Shown: piece by piece, positions 9,345 through 18,550 of the stretch | How positions within the stretch are numbered: position 1 is the first letter of the stretch | Layout: each line of letters opens with the position of its first letter | Notes under the pieces: generated by a model | What the model was told of the DNA's origin: nothing | What the model saw: the letters and a program-made list of their open reading frames with translations, nothing else | Database searches by the model: none | Position numbers and translations under genes: made by a program | NCBI RefSeq assembly: GCF_049200465.1 | Contig: NZ_CP120836.1 | Span: 4,278,001 to 4,342,000 of the forward strand | Length of the DNA: 64,000 nt | Source of the DNA: Leptothermofonsia sp049200465 | GTDB taxonomy: Bacteria > Cyanobacteriota > Cyanobacteriia > Leptolyngbyales > Leptolyngbyaceae | Direction: 5' to 3'

Positions 9345-9800
9345 ATGCATCATGTCTCAATTCGCACAGCTAACATTCATCGGGCGATCGCATTCTATGA
9401 ACAGCTTGGATTTGAAATGCGAGAACGCTTTACCACGGGCTACACCCTGGCCTGCTGGATGGAAGGGTGGGGCGGACGGATTGAGCTGATTCAAATTCCA
9501 CACCCCAAACCTGCCCCTGATGCCTTTGGGGATGAACGCTACGTCGGCTACTACCATCTCTCTTTTGATCTCACCTCCGTGACCGACGACCTACCCACCT
9601 GGTTAAAAGAACTGGGCGATCGCTTCACAATTGCCAGCCAGGAATATCCCGACCAGATACAGCCCTTAAAAGTATTGCTAGAGCCAGAACAGCAAATGAT
9701 TGGCGATCGCGTTTACGAAGTGGCCTTCATTGCCGATGCGGATGGATTGCCTTTGGAAATGATCAGGGTGATGGGGGAAGGGGTTGGAGTGGAGGGGTGA
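9345..9800 (+). CDS. VOC (glyoxalase/dioxygenase fold) family protein
   Basis: A 151-residue protein with the vicinal oxygen chelate pattern: MHHVSIRTANIHRAIAFYEQ at the N-terminus, GYYHLSFDLTS in the middle and IADADGLPLEMI at the end. Two beta-alpha-beta-beta-beta modules and His/Glu metal ligands (H2 or H3, H near 68, E near 143) are consistent with lactoylglutathione lyase-like enzymes. The substrate of most VOC proteins cannot be inferred from sequence. The start has a purine-rich GGGGAGATC about ten bases upstream. Confidence 0.88.
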   Translation: MHHVSIRTANIHRAIAFYEQLGFEMRERFTTGYTLACWMEGWGGRIELIQIPHPKPAPDAFGDERYVGYYHLSFDLTSVTDDLPTWLKELGDRFTIASQEYPDQIQPLKVLLEPEQQMIGDRVYEVAFIADADGLPLEMIRVMGEGVGVEG

Positions 9801-9842
9801 TGGAGTGGAGGGGTGATGGAGTGAGGAGTCGAGAGTCAGGAG
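9785..9842. repeat. Low-complexity purine-rich filler
   Basis: Imperfect tandem GGAGTGGAGGGGTGATGGAG units overlap the 3' end of the VOC gene and run into GAGTCAGGAGT. The same kind of filler recurs between many genes in the window. Confidence 0.75.
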
Positions 9843-9887
9843 TAGTGCCCACTATCAATGATGAAAATTTGACTTTCTACCTGGTAG

Positions 9888-9904
9888 TCTGCCAGGCAGA
9901 TTTT
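9888..9904 (+). terminator. Candidate terminator after the VOC gene
   Basis: TCTGC and GCAGA pair around CAG and are followed directly by TTTT. The stem is short and lies 88 bases after the stop, so this is tentative. The rest of 9801-10152 contains another inverted pair (AGGGTTT/AAACCCT near 9907-9931) but no gene. Confidence 0.35.
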
Positions 9905-10152
9905 AAAGGGTTTGCAATCCTTCAAAACCCTGTAAATTGGTTTTTCTGGGTTTAGATAACCCGGCAAAGTTCCTCTGGTGAACCACTAGTAGCGCAGCAA
10001 GCCTAAGGCATTGGGTTTATCAAATCTAGTGAAAGCAGTCTCAGAAGCAAATTAAGCGATTGACTTACTCAACAAATTAAGCTGGATGCGCTACTAGAAG
10101 GGAAAAGGAGAGAGAGGGTAGATGAGTAGAACCCATACACCTCATCACCTCC

Positions 10153-12003
10153 TCAGGGAGTCTCTTCCGTTTCCGGTTCTGGGCTGGGCGAGGGGCTAGG
10201 CGAAACGACTTTGGTGCTGGGTGAAACCTTCTCCAGGGCGATCAGTGTTTCGATAACCGATTTAACGATGGGTGCGGCAACCGTTGAACCAAAGGCGTCA
10301 CTTCCCTGGGGCTCATCAACAACGGCAACCACAACATAGCGAGGTGAGTCTAATGGAAAAACGCCAACGAAGCTCGTGATTTTAGCATTTTCGAGATAGC
10401 CGCCATTGGGATTTGCTTTCTGAGCCGTTCCTGTTTTACCGCCAATTCGGTAGCCCGGAATTTGAGCGCTCTTGCCGGTGCCATCTGTCACAACGGTTTC
10501 CATCATGGCCAGAACCGCTTGAGTGTTGGCTCTAGAAAAGATGGGGCGGGGGGCCGGGAGGTTGGGTTGCCAGTAGAGTTGTCCATTGGCATCAAACAAT
10601 CCCCGAATTACATGGGGGGTAACGATTTTGCCACCATTTGCCAGGGAGGAATGTAACTGAGCCAGTTGGATAGGAGTAAGTGAGAAACCCTGACCAAAGG
10701 CTGCGGTTGCCCGCTCTATAGAGGAGTTGATAAAGGTATCGCTGTCCTTAAATTGACCCGGTGATTCGGAAGGCAGGTCAATTCCGGTGAGTTCACCTAT
10801 GCCGAGGCGCTTTAGCCAGCGGTAGTAAGTGACAGGCTTAATTTGCTGGATGATATGCACCATGCCGACGTTGCTGGAGAATTTGATAATGTCGGTGACG
10901 CTAATGGTTCCTCTGCCGCCAGAGGTGGAAAAGTCGTAGTTTTGGATCGGCCAGCCAGCGATAGTAATTTGCCCTTCGTCGTAAAACATGCTGTTGGATT
11001 TGATTGCACCATCCTCCAGCGCGATCGCGACATTAATGGGCTTAAAGGTTGATCCGGGTTCATAGAGATCGGTAATGGCCCAATTTTTGAACCGTTCTAC
11101 CGGGTACTTGTAGTAAAGGTTGGGATCGTAGGACGGGGCGGTGACCAGAGACAGGAGGGAACCATCCCATGCATCCATAACAATCACAGCGCCGCGCTTG
11201 GCATTGAACTGCTTGATTTGTTGCCGGAGGGCGTTTAAACCAGCTCGTTGCAGCCGATTGTCGATGGTTAGCTGTAATTGCAACGCATCCATGTTTAAGA
11301 AACCGGATGGTACATCATCGGGTAGGAATGAACCATCCCCAGTTCGGCGTAGTATCACATCTTTGGCTCTTCGTTCTAATAAGTTTTGCTGGCTCAGTTC
11401 GATTCCCGCCTGCCCTTTTTGGTCATCGTTGACATAGCCGACAACATCCGCCGTCAGGTCTTGCTGAGGATAAAAGCGCTGTTGATGCTGAATCAGTTCG
11501 AGCCCGTCAATACGAAGGCTGGTAATGCGATCGCCAATATTTTCAGACAAAGAATTTTGGATGCGAATGCCACTTTCCCCTTCACCCAACTTTTTGATTA
11601 ACTTATCGACTGATAGATTGAGAACAGGCGCAAGTTTAGCCGCAATTTCTTCTTTCGATTGTTTAAAGAGTTTGGGATGGGCAAAGAGGGTGTAGACCGG
11701 ACGATCCAGAGCCAGGACGGCTCCAGTGCGGTCAATAATTTGTCTGCGAGGAACAAACGGACGCAGATAAACCATTTGCTGGTCCCGCGCCTTTCGTTGA
11801 AGCTCAGGAGCCTGCACCACCTGAAGCCGAAATAGATTCAGAGCCAGCCCCCCTGCGCTTGCGACTAAAGTTCCCCAAACAAGCATCAGCCTGAGGGGAG
11901 AGGGTTCTGCTTTGGAGATGGATAATCTCTGCCGGAATCGACTGCCTGCAACCGAAAGCCGACGACTGCGATGAGAGTGAAGAGAGCGAGAGCGACTACC
12001 CAT
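10153..12003 (-). CDS. ftsI: Peptidoglycan D,D-transpeptidase FtsI/PBP2-type
   Basis: A 616-residue class B penicillin-binding protein that cross-links septal peptidoglycan in the periplasm. It has a basic cytoplasmic tail (1-36), one transmembrane helix (about 39-60, GTLVASAGGLALNLF), a PBP dimerisation domain and a transpeptidase domain. The three active-site motifs are present: SxxK as STFK near residue 317, SxN as SSN near 373, and KTG as GGKTGTAQ near 522. The C-terminus ends in a Pro/Ser/Glu-rich tail. The small membrane protein encoded just upstream on the same strand fits an FtsL-like partner. The start is ATG; no other Met lies before the membrane helix. Confidence 0.95.
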   Translation of the reverse strand: MGSRSRSLHSHRSRRLSVAGSRFRQRLSISKAEPSPLRLMLVWGTLVASAGGLALNLFRLQVVQAPELQRKARDQQMVYLRPFVPRRQIIDRTGAVLALDRPVYTLFAHPKLFKQSKEEIAAKLAPVLNLSVDKLIKKLGEGESGIRIQNSLSENIGDRITSLRIDGLELIQHQQRFYPQQDLTADVVGYVNDDQKGQAGIELSQQNLLERRAKDVILRRTGDGSFLPDDVPSGFLNMDALQLQLTIDNRLQRAGLNALRQQIKQFNAKRGAVIVMDAWDGSLLSLVTAPSYDPNLYYKYPVERFKNWAITDLYEPGSTFKPINVAIALEDGAIKSNSMFYDEGQITIAGWPIQNYDFSTSGGRGTISVTDIIKFSSNVGMVHIIQQIKPVTYYRWLKRLGIGELTGIDLPSESPGQFKDSDTFINSSIERATAAFGQGFSLTPIQLAQLHSSLANGGKIVTPHVIRGLFDANGQLYWQPNLPAPRPIFSRANTQAVLAMMETVVTDGTGKSAQIPGYRIGGKTGTAQKANPNGGYLENAKITSFVGVFPLDSPRYVVVAVVDEPQGSDAFGSTVAAPIVKSVIETLIALEKVSPSTKVVSPSPSPSPEPETEETP

Positions 12004-12201
12004 AGCTAGACGGAAGGGAATTAGTGGACGATGGCATAAGTCCAGTAAGCATTGGGTTGGGGAGTGGGCATTAGAGGGAGCCAGAATGGTATCCGTATTC
12101 CTGCCGTGCTGTACTAGCGACGATGAATTGCATACGGTGCTGCGAATGAAAATAAGCTACTCGCTGTTAGCAGTTGGCTATTTTCAAATTAGTAGCTCAA
12201 T
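12004..12201. other. Spacer between the FtsL-like gene and ftsI
   Basis: About 200 bases with a short direct repeat (AATTTAGTAGCTCAAT / AAATTAGTAGCTCAAT at 12186-12213). No gene or clear terminator is seen, so co-transcription of the flanking genes is possible. Confidence 0.4.
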
Positions 12202-12759
12202 TTAGTAGCTCAATGGCTTATTGGGCTGGGGTTCTACCAGGGGAACTGGCGGCTTGATTGGCTGCCCACGGCGCTTGGGAGCAGGCTGTAAAAAGATTGT
12301 GCTGGCGGAGGTTTTGCTAATCAACCCTGCACCGGGCCGTTCTGCCTGCCTGGCAATGTAATTTCGCATATTTTCACGGGCGGCAATCATTTCCCGTTCT
12401 TGTCGCTGCAACCCCTTCAGCTTGTGATAGTCCCGGCTCCAGAGGTGCTGAGTATAAACTGTGCTGCTATAAACAATTAGGGTTGCGATCGCCAGCAAAA
12501 ACACCACAATGACGGAACCTCGGTGTAGACCAATCAGCCATCGTAGCCACAACGGCATTGGTTGTGATACTGGCAAACGCCGCACAGTCGAACCCGAATA
12601 GTTCGTAGGGAAGGGAAGCGGCCCTGAGCGAGTTGGGGCCGTTCGAGGGGCTTGCCGGATACTGCGAACAGAACTCGATTGGCCCGGTATCGGATAAAGC
12701 GGAGGACAGCGTGAAGAAGAACGCCGAGAACGAGTTTGGGACTTGTACGCATTGGACAT
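12202..12759 (-). CDS. Small bitopic membrane protein, FtsL-like topology
   Basis: About 185 residues from the internal ATG at 12759 (MSNAYKSQT); an upstream Met would add 21 residues. A long basic Ser/Arg/Pro-rich cytoplasmic segment precedes one transmembrane helix, VIVVFLLAIATLIVYSS. Next comes a short coiled-coil-like stretch (DYHKLKGLQRQEREMIAARE) and a Pro-rich tail. The topology, size and position immediately upstream of ftsI are those of the divisome protein FtsL, which pairs with FtsI. Sequence identity of FtsL is too low to confirm by eye, so this is inference from topology and context. Confidence 0.75.
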   Translation of the reverse strand: MSNAYKSQTRSRRSSSRCPPLYPIPGQSSSVRSIRQAPRTAPTRSGPLPFPTNYSGSTVRRLPVSQPMPLWLRWLIGLHRGSVIVVFLLAIATLIVYSSTVYTQHLWSRDYHKLKGLQRQEREMIAARENMRNYIARQAERPGAGLISKTSASTIFLQPAPKRRGQPIKPPVPLVEPQPNKPLSY

Positions 12760-13098
12760 TAGCTTTTCATCAACTCCTCTCGCTGTCTCTGCCAATGAAG
12801 CTCCCACAATCCTCATTGCCAAATGAACCTACGGGTCTGTCAAGACTGTTTTGAGGGGTTGAAAACTCTTAAAACACCCCGAAAATCAATTTTATAGACT
12901 TGGGCTACCCTCAAATCTATCCTGACGGACTATTAGCTCCAGGTAAGAATTTTGATTGGAATAATCCAGTGCAACGATATCAGGGTTTGTCCAAAATATC
13001 CACATTGTAAACAAAAATTACAGGATAAGCGATCGCTCCCTAGCATTGACTGTTAGGATACTAGCCGGAAGTTAAGCCTTTGCTTAAAGAGGTTCAAA

Positions 13099-13359
13099 AT
13101 GGCTGAGGAGTTTGAGAAGAAAGACCAACAGCATCCTCTCTGGAGTAGCGATCGTCAGATCGTCAACACTCTGCTGGCAGGAGAGCCTACCGACTACAAC
13201 CTGGCAGAACTGGCACGCCTGCGAATCCGCTATCACGGTTTCCCTGGTGCCAGAGATATTCAGACAGATTTGAACAAAATTCTCAAACGGTGGAATCTGA
13301 CCGAAGAGATGCTACACGAAAAAAACCCGTCAGATCCATGCCACAACCCAGGTCTATAA
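13099..13359 (+). CDS. DUF3288 family small protein
   Basis: An 86-residue soluble protein with the conserved core KDQQHPLW, DYNLAELARLRIRY and GARDIQTDLNKILKRW. I recognise this as the cyanobacterial DUF3288 family, which has no known function. AGAGG sits six bases before the ATG, a good ribosome-binding site. It is a single gene facing away from the FtsL-like gene. The start and family are secure; the role is unknown. Confidence 0.88.
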   Translation: MAEEFEKKDQQHPLWSSDRQIVNTLLAGEPTDYNLAELARLRIRYHGFPGARDIQTDLNKILKRWNLTEEMLHEKNPSDPCHNPGL

Positions 13360-13384
13360 AGGGCGCGGAACGCAGCGGGAGGAT

Positions 13385-13460
13385 TGGAGTTAGAGGGGGG
13401 GGAAGGGGGAAGTAGCAGGAGTCAGGAGTCAGGAGTCGGGAGTCAGAAGGCAGGAGCCAA
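13385..13460. repeat. Low-complexity CAGGAGT filler
   Basis: Purine-rich stretch with heptamer-like units GTCAGGA repeated several times (13419-13450), immediately before repeat copy A2. Apart from this filler and A2, the interval 13360-13671 contains no feature. Confidence 0.8.
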
Positions 13461-13487
13461 AAGAGGAAAGGTGGTGGGGTAAAGAAA

Positions 13488-13599
13488 TATAGCGGTAGCC
13501 ACCAGGCTCAGGACAGGGTGCAAGGGTGGAACCCCTGGCTGGGGCAAAGCCCCACACCCTCTTAAAACCAATGTCCTAAGCAACCTGGCGACAGTTATA
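13488..13599 (+). repeat. Family A palindromic repeat, copy A2 (complete)
   Basis: A 112-bp copy beginning TATAGCGGTAGCCACCAGG and ending GCGACAGTTATA. The centre contains the inverted segments GGTGGAACCCCTGGCTGGGG and GCAAAGCCCCACACC. It matches copies A3 and A4 in reverse orientation. Confidence 0.85.
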
Positions 13600-13671
13600 A
13601 AGAAGAGTTGATGGGGGAAGAGGGGAAAGGATTTAGCTCCTTCACTCCTTCATTCCCTAGTTTCTAAGGGG

Positions 13672-14898
13672 TTAGAGGGGGGTGGCATTGGGCTCAGGCG
13701 TAGGAGTCCTGGCTTTACTGGTGGGCTTTTCTGAAGCAGGGGAAGTTGAGTCGAGCTCGGTAGCGATCGCGGCCATCGGTGCTAAAAACTGAGCATAGTG
13801 AGCCTGCTGATGCAACTGCTGAGTCGAGGAAACCAATTGGCTTAACCCGTTCACCAGCCTCCTCAAGTTTTCCCGAAACGCAGGGTCTCCGGTCAGTTCA
13901 TCCAGATCGGATGTGATTTTTTGGGCATTGAGAAAAGTCGCTCTGGCAGAGTCAAGGGTTTGTTGCAGGGCTAAAACGTTGGCGGGACTATTGAGTGCCT
14001 TTGAAACATCTCGCAGGCTAGCAGAGGCTTCTGCCGCATTCGCTGCCAAAATTTCCAGATTTTGCAGCAGCCGCCCCTGCTGAATCCGGCTGACAAGGGG
14101 ATCCAGATTGGTGGTTGTCGTGCGTAACTGGGCTGTGATCTGATTGATATTATCTAGCGTACTGACCAGGGTTGCCCGGTTGCTGACCAGCAGGGCGTTA
14201 ATTTCATCGGCTGTCAGTCCCAGCTTGCCTGCGGTTTCGGATACAGACTGGGCGGCCCCAGAAAAGGTGGAAATTTCTTGCTTGGCAACTTTGGCAGTAG
14301 CACCGAACTCGCGGCTCAGTTTAGCCACCTCTAATGCAGCCTCAGCAGTGTTTCTGGCAACAGCATTCACATTCTCAAAGAATTTTGGATCGCTGTATAC
14401 GTCGGCAAAACGAGTAGAAGCCCGGATCAATTCATCCACGCTGACCCCCACCTGGCCAGGTAGACGATCTTCGTGGCACACAATCAGATTGCTGTCACAC
14501 TTGGGGTCAAGGGGTTTGGCGACAGCGGTGGTTGCGAGGGGCTTTGTGGGATTGATTTGAATGAATGTACTGCCTAAAAGCCCTGACTGGCTGGCTTCTA
14601 CAACGACATTTCTGGGAATGATTAGATCGGCTGGAGCAATTTCCACCTCAACCTCAACCCCATTGGGACCGGGTCGGGTTTCCGTAATTTTGCCAACATT
14701 GAGACCCCGGTATCGAACGGGAGCTCCCACTTCTAAGCCTGCAATATTGGCAAATTCGATGATGACCTTGTAGCTACGTTGACCCAGGGTCAGTCCCCGT
14801 AACCACAGGATAAGCCCGGCAAAAAGACCGAGCCCTACCAGAATCAACAACCCTACGGAGCCCTCCCGAATTGTTCGCGATCGCATCATATTCCTCAC
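13672..14898 (-). CDS. MCE/MlaD family lipid-transport protein
   Basis: A 408-residue protein with an N-terminal transmembrane helix (about 13-33, SVGLLILVGLGLFAG) and then one MCE domain (about 40-125, including ANIAGLEVGAPVRYRGLNVG). A long helical periplasmic region (about 160-370) and a Pro/Thr-rich tail follow. MCE proteins form hexameric channels that carry lipids between membranes; the plastid homologue is TGD2. The ABC ATPase gene lies immediately upstream on the same strand, which supports an Mla/TGD-type importer. The permease (MlaE/TGD1-like) is not in this window. The start gives a short Met-Arg-rich lead; Met4 or Met5 are alternatives. Confidence 0.9.
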   Translation of the reverse strand: MRNMMRSRTIREGSVGLLILVGLGLFAGLILWLRGLTLGQRSYKVIIEFANIAGLEVGAPVRYRGLNVGKITETRPGPNGVEVEVEIAPADLIIPRNVVVEASQSGLLGSTFIQINPTKPLATTAVAKPLDPKCDSNLIVCHEDRLPGQVGVSVDELIRASTRFADVYSDPKFFENVNAVARNTAEAALEVAKLSREFGATAKVAKQEISTFSGAAQSVSETAGKLGLTADEINALLVSNRATLVSTLDNINQITAQLRTTTTNLDPLVSRIQQGRLLQNLEILAANAAEASASLRDVSKALNSPANVLALQQTLDSARATFLNAQKITSDLDELTGDPAFRENLRRLVNGLSQLVSSTQQLHQQAHYAQFLAPMAAIATELDSTSPASEKPTSKARTPTPEPNATPL

Positions 14899-14971
14899 AG
14901 CTTCTGGTTGTCATCAGACAAAATTGGCAGTGATTGAGTTGTCAATTCCTCAAGATACTCCCAATCGTGCC

Positions 14972-15754
14972 TTAGCCAATCACTTGAATGGGTCCTTCAA
15001 CCTTCCCACTAAAAAATTGCCGAATCAAGGGGTTATCTGTAGAGTCAATTGCGTCAACGGATCCCTCCCACTGCACCTTTCCTTGATAGAGAAAGACAAC
15101 CCGATCCGTTGTACGGCGGATGGTGCTTTCCTGGTGCGTGACCATGACGTAGGTGCTACATCCAACAGGGATGTGCTGGAGCTGGCGGATCAGGTCTTCA
15201 ATCACCGTTGAGGCGATGGGGTCAAGGCCCGCAGTTGGTTCATCATAGAGCAGCACTTCAGGGGTGTCTTTGGGATTATCGGGGTTGGACATAATTGCCC
15301 GGGCAAAGCTGACCCGCTTTCGCATACCACCCGAAAGCTCTGCCGGGAAGCGATCGCTAATGCCGGATAGCCCCACCATTTCTAGCCGTTGCTCTACCAG
15401 TTCCCGAATTCGCTGGCGGGGCAATTTGGAGTGCTGATAGAGTAAAAAACCAACATTCTCATCCACCGTCAAGGAATCGAACAAGGCTGCTTGCTGGAAT
15501 ACCATTCCAATTCCAATCGGGTCTTCTGAGTCATCAATCAACCCTTGCCGCCGCTGCCCCTGGACATACACTTCCCCTGAGTCAGGGGCCAGCAACCCAG
15601 CAATAATTCGCAGAATGGTTGATTTACCGGTGCCTGACGGACCAATAATGCCCAGTGCTTCTCCCCGATAAATGGTCAGGTCAACATTATCCAGCACAAC
15701 GTTGCTGCCAAAGGCTTTGGAGATTCCCTTAAGTTCAATCAACGGTTCAGCCAT
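14972..15754 (-). CDS. ABC transporter ATP-binding protein, MlaF/TGD3-like
   Basis: About 260 residues from the internal ATG at 15754 (MAEPLIELKG), chosen because homologous ATPases begin close to this motif; an upstream Met would add eight residues. Walker A is GPSGTGKST, the signature is LSGGMRKRV, Walker B is VLLYDEPTAGLD, and the H-loop lies in VMVTHQE. The sequence LSGGMRKRVSFARAI is characteristic of MlaF-type ATPases. It lies 73 bases upstream of the MCE protein gene, in the same direction, so the two are probably one operon for phospholipid transport across the envelope. Confidence 0.92.
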   Translation of the reverse strand: MAEPLIELKGISKAFGSNVVLDNVDLTIYRGEALGIIGPSGTGKSTILRIIAGLLAPDSGEVYVQGQRRQGLIDDSEDPIGIGMVFQQAALFDSLTVDENVGFLLYQHSKLPRQRIRELVEQRLEMVGLSGISDRFPAELSGGMRKRVSFARAIMSNPDNPKDTPEVLLYDEPTAGLDPIASTVIEDLIRQLQHIPVGCSTYVMVTHQESTIRRTTDRVVFLYQGKVQWEGSVDAIDSTDNPLIRQFFSGKVEGPIQVIG

Positions 15755-15778
15755 TAGCAATGGGGACAGCCTAACCAC

Positions 15779-16422
15779 CAGTCTAAATCTTGGAAAACAA
15801 ACATCTCTGCTTGGAATGTCTACAGGGAGTGGGTGGGGTTTACAGGTTATGTATAGAGCAGTGGATCGTTCGTACGCAATGAGGGCGATCGCCGCTGTAC
15901 ACCCTCTCTTCTCTCCAGGATTAACAAATGCCGAAATCTATACCTTACCAAAGTCTGTAGACGTTACTTCATAGGCCTTGGGGGAATATAAAGCGGTATC
16001 CTACACCATTCTTTAACACTGAATGATCGTCAGCACGCTTAATGTAGTGAAGATTTTGAAAGGAATGGGATAGAATTTCCTGGGTTTTACTTGACCAATA
16101 ATTCAGTTTTAGCAGCGCTCAATTTACTTGTTGTGCCTGGCTCGTCTCACACTTAGCTAATGCAATCAAACGGCCTGATTTTTAGACCGATCAGTAAAAT
16201 CTTTAGGAATTCTAACTCGGGGTTCCTGACTCTCCAAAATGCGGATGGTATGGTTAATCAGGGCATCTCATTGAGACCTGTAGCGTCCAAACGTATTCGC
16301 ATCAGAGAGTTTTATACCTCGACCGATTCATATTTCAGTTCGTTGAATTGAAATGAAGAACTTGGGTTATTCTGCTGCTGTAGCAATCCTATCTACGGGC
16401 AAACCCTTCCCTCAGTCCCTGT
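15779..16422. other. Divergent intergenic region
   Basis: About 640 bases between divergent genes. An ORF of 63 codons at 16160 has no family resemblance or ribosome-binding site and I do not call it. No repeat copy or structured element is seen. Confidence 0.5.
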
Positions 16423-16434
16423 TTGTGCCTAACC

Positions 16435-17808
16435 ATGACAATCGGTTTACTGAAACACGCGCTTCATGTACTTCGGCAAGAGTCGCTATACCGCACTCCT
16501 AACCGGGTGAACCAGTGGTTCAAGTGGCTGTCTCCCGGGTTGTTGGTGAAGCGTTGGCTGCTGTTGAGCGCCAGCGGTGTGATGTTGACATTTCTGGGGC
16601 TTGCGATCTGGATGAAGCGTACCCCGGTCTACTACATCACCCAGTTCATTGGGGATGTTCTTCAAACCATTACCGATGTGCTTCCCAGCCATGTCAGTGG
16701 TCCGCTAGCGATCGCAACCGGACTGTTGTTAGTCTGGTGGGGGCAAACCCGCACCCTAGGTTCCATCACCGAAGTGTTGATGCCCGACCGAGATGAAGAG
16801 TTGGTGGATTTGCTATTAGCCCATCGGCGACTGCACCGTGGCCCTCGGATTGTGGTGGTTGGAGGTGGAACAGGGCTTTCTAACCTGTTACGGGGCTTAA
16901 AGGAATACAGTGCGAATATCACAGCAATTGTCACCGTTGCTGATGATGGTGGCTCTTCAGGTCGGTTACGGCGAGAGATTGGAGTGCTACCACCGGGCGA
17001 TATCCGCAACTGTCTGGCAGCTCTGGCTGATGAGGAACGGTTAGTGACTGAGCTATTTCAGTACCGTTTCCGGGCCGGGGATGGGCTGGTTGGGCACAGT
17101 TTTGGCAACCTGTTTTTGACTGCTATGAGTGAGGTGACTGGGGATCTGGAGCAGGCGATCGCCGCAAGTTCCCAAGTATTGGCAGTGCGGGGGCAGGTGT
17201 TGCCAGCAACCCTGACCGATGTTCGCCTCTGGGCAGAACTGGCGGATGGACGTCGAATTGAAGGCGAGTCCAGTATTACCGAAGCGAAGGGAAAGATCGT
17301 GCGAATCGGCTGCACTCCAGCCAACCCTCCTGCTTTGCCGAAGGCGGTCAAGGCAATTCGGGAAGCTGATTTCATTATCATTGGCCCAGGTAGCCTCTAT
17401 ACCAGTATTATTCCCAATCTACTGGTGCCGGAGATTACTGAAGCGATCGCCCAGCGAGATGTCCCTCGCATTTACGTCTGCAATATCATGACTCAGGAAG
17501 GCGAAACGGAAGGGTACAGCGTCGGGGATCACATCCGGGCGATCGACAAAGCCTGCGGCAAAAAGTTGTTTGAAGCCGTATTGGTGCAGAAAAAAGTACC
17601 CTCAGCCAGAGCCCTGATTCGTTATGCTCAAGAAAACTCCAACCCTGTTCCCCTTGACCGGGATGTATTGACCCGTTTGGGCCGCCGCGCCATCCTGGCA
17701 GACGTGATGCACGAAGATGAGCAAACAGGCTTAATTCGCCATGATCCCATCGCTCTGGCGAGAGTTTTACTGCGCTGGTATAGCCGGGTAGAAGGAGTTG
17801 TGAAATAG
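16435..17808 (+). CDS. YvcK/CofD-like (gluconeogenesis factor) protein with membrane anchor
   Basis: About 457 residues from the ATG at 16435 (a GTG at 16423 is possible). Two hydrophobic helices (about 43-63 and 90-110) form an N-terminal anchor, followed by the soluble CofD/YvcK domain: VVVGGGTGLSNLLRGL, TVADDGGSSGRLR, PPGDIRNCLAAL, HSFGNLFLTAM and IIGPGSLYTSIIPNLL. In Bacillus, YvcK binds UDP-sugars and affects cell shape and carbon flow. CofD proper makes the F420 precursor, but the YvcK subgroup is a better match. The membrane extension is absent from the Bacillus protein. Placed alone, ahead of repeat A3 and tsaE. Confidence 0.9.
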   Translation: MTIGLLKHALHVLRQESLYRTPNRVNQWFKWLSPGLLVKRWLLLSASGVMLTFLGLAIWMKRTPVYYITQFIGDVLQTITDVLPSHVSGPLAIATGLLLVWWGQTRTLGSITEVLMPDRDEELVDLLLAHRRLHRGPRIVVVGGGTGLSNLLRGLKEYSANITAIVTVADDGGSSGRLRREIGVLPPGDIRNCLAALADEERLVTELFQYRFRAGDGLVGHSFGNLFLTAMSEVTGDLEQAIAASSQVLAVRGQVLPATLTDVRLWAELADGRRIEGESSITEAKGKIVRIGCTPANPPALPKAVKAIREADFIIIGPGSLYTSIIPNLLVPEITEAIAQRDVPRIYVCNIMTQEGETEGYSVGDHIRAIDKACGKKLFEAVLVQKKVPSARALIRYAQENSNPVPLDRDVLTRLGRRAILADVMHEDEQTGLIRHDPIALARVLLRWYSRVEGVVK

Positions 17809-17922
17809 CAAGGCAAAAGGTAGGAGCAGAGGCGACGGGCAATGGGCAATTCTCTCTTCTTGTGCCTGCTGTCTGTCACTTTCTAAGCAACCAGTTCTAA
17901 GCAACTAACAACTGCACCTCTG

Positions 17923-18031
17923 GTATTGCTCTACACAAACGCGTCAGGACATTGGGCTTAAGGGGGGGCACCGCTCCCAGCCAGGGGTGGAACTCCTGCC
18001 CCCCGTCCTGACCACAATCACGACCGCTATA
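17923..18031 (-). repeat. Family A palindromic repeat, copy A3
   Basis: Contains CAGGACATTGGGCTTAAG, the core CTCCCAGCCAGGGGTGGAAC and the end GTCCTGACCACAATCACGACCGCTATA, which is the reverse of copy A2. The left end is degenerate. It abuts the tsaE start, with only 15 bases between. Confidence 0.8.
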
Positions 18032-18046
18032 TTTTCCTTTCTTAGA

Positions 18047-18550
18047 ATGAGAAATCCTCCTCCACCCAGAATCCTTTTTCTCCCAGATGCGGAAGCTACC
18101 CGGCAATTAGGAGTGCAATTGGGGCGGGTGCTTCCGGCTGGAACTGTGGTTCTGTTGGAGGGTAATTTAGGTAGTGGTAAAACAACGCTGGTGCAAGGAA
18201 TTGGGCAGGGTTTAGGAATTCCAGATGCGGTTGACAGCCCGACGTTTACGCTGATCAATGAGTATTTGGGCGGGCGATTGCCGCTTTACCACCTGGATCT
18301 TTACCGGCTAAATTCGGCGGAGGTGGCTGATCTTTATCCCGAAACCTATTGGGAAGGGGTTGAGGCTGAACCAGGAATTGTGGCGATCGAATGGGCTGAA
18401 CGGTTGCCTTACCGCCCCCCAGCCTATTTGCATGCCCAGCTTACCTGCAGTGGTTCAGGGCGACGGGTGACATTGATTCCAGTAGGTGAATCTGGTTTAG
18501 AGGCAGTGGTAGAAGCGGTATGGGTGAGGGCTTTAGAGGTGGATGAGTAA
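18047..18550 (+). CDS. tsaE: tRNA threonylcarbamoyladenosine biosynthesis ATPase TsaE
   Basis: A 167-residue protein from ATG 18047. A GTG further upstream would lie inside repeat A3 and is rejected. The P-loop is LEGNLGSGKTTLVQGIG. It is followed by SPTFTLINEY and LYHLDLYRL, diagnostic for TsaE, and by VAIEWAERLP. TsaE is the ATPase partner of TsaB and TsaD in making t6A37 of ANN-decoding tRNAs. The repeat copy immediately upstream forms its leader and no Shine-Dalgarno sequence is visible. Confidence 0.93.
   Translation: MRNPPPPRILFLPDAEATRQLGVQLGRVLPAGTVVLLEGNLGSGKTTLVQGIGQGLGIPDAVDSPTFTLINEYLGGRLPLYHLDLYRLNSAEVADLYPETYWEGVEAEPGIVAIEWAERLPYRPPAYLHAQLTCSGSGRRVTLIPVGESGLEAVVEAVWVRALEVDE

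Noticed and set aside
16160..16351. 63-codon plus-strand ORF upstream of the YvcK gene
   Set aside because: No similarity, no ribosome-binding site and no hydrophobic or domain pattern; likely chance.
17987..18046. Extended GTG start for tsaE
   Set aside because: It would translate repeat copy A3; the ATG at 18047 matches the start region of TsaE proteins.
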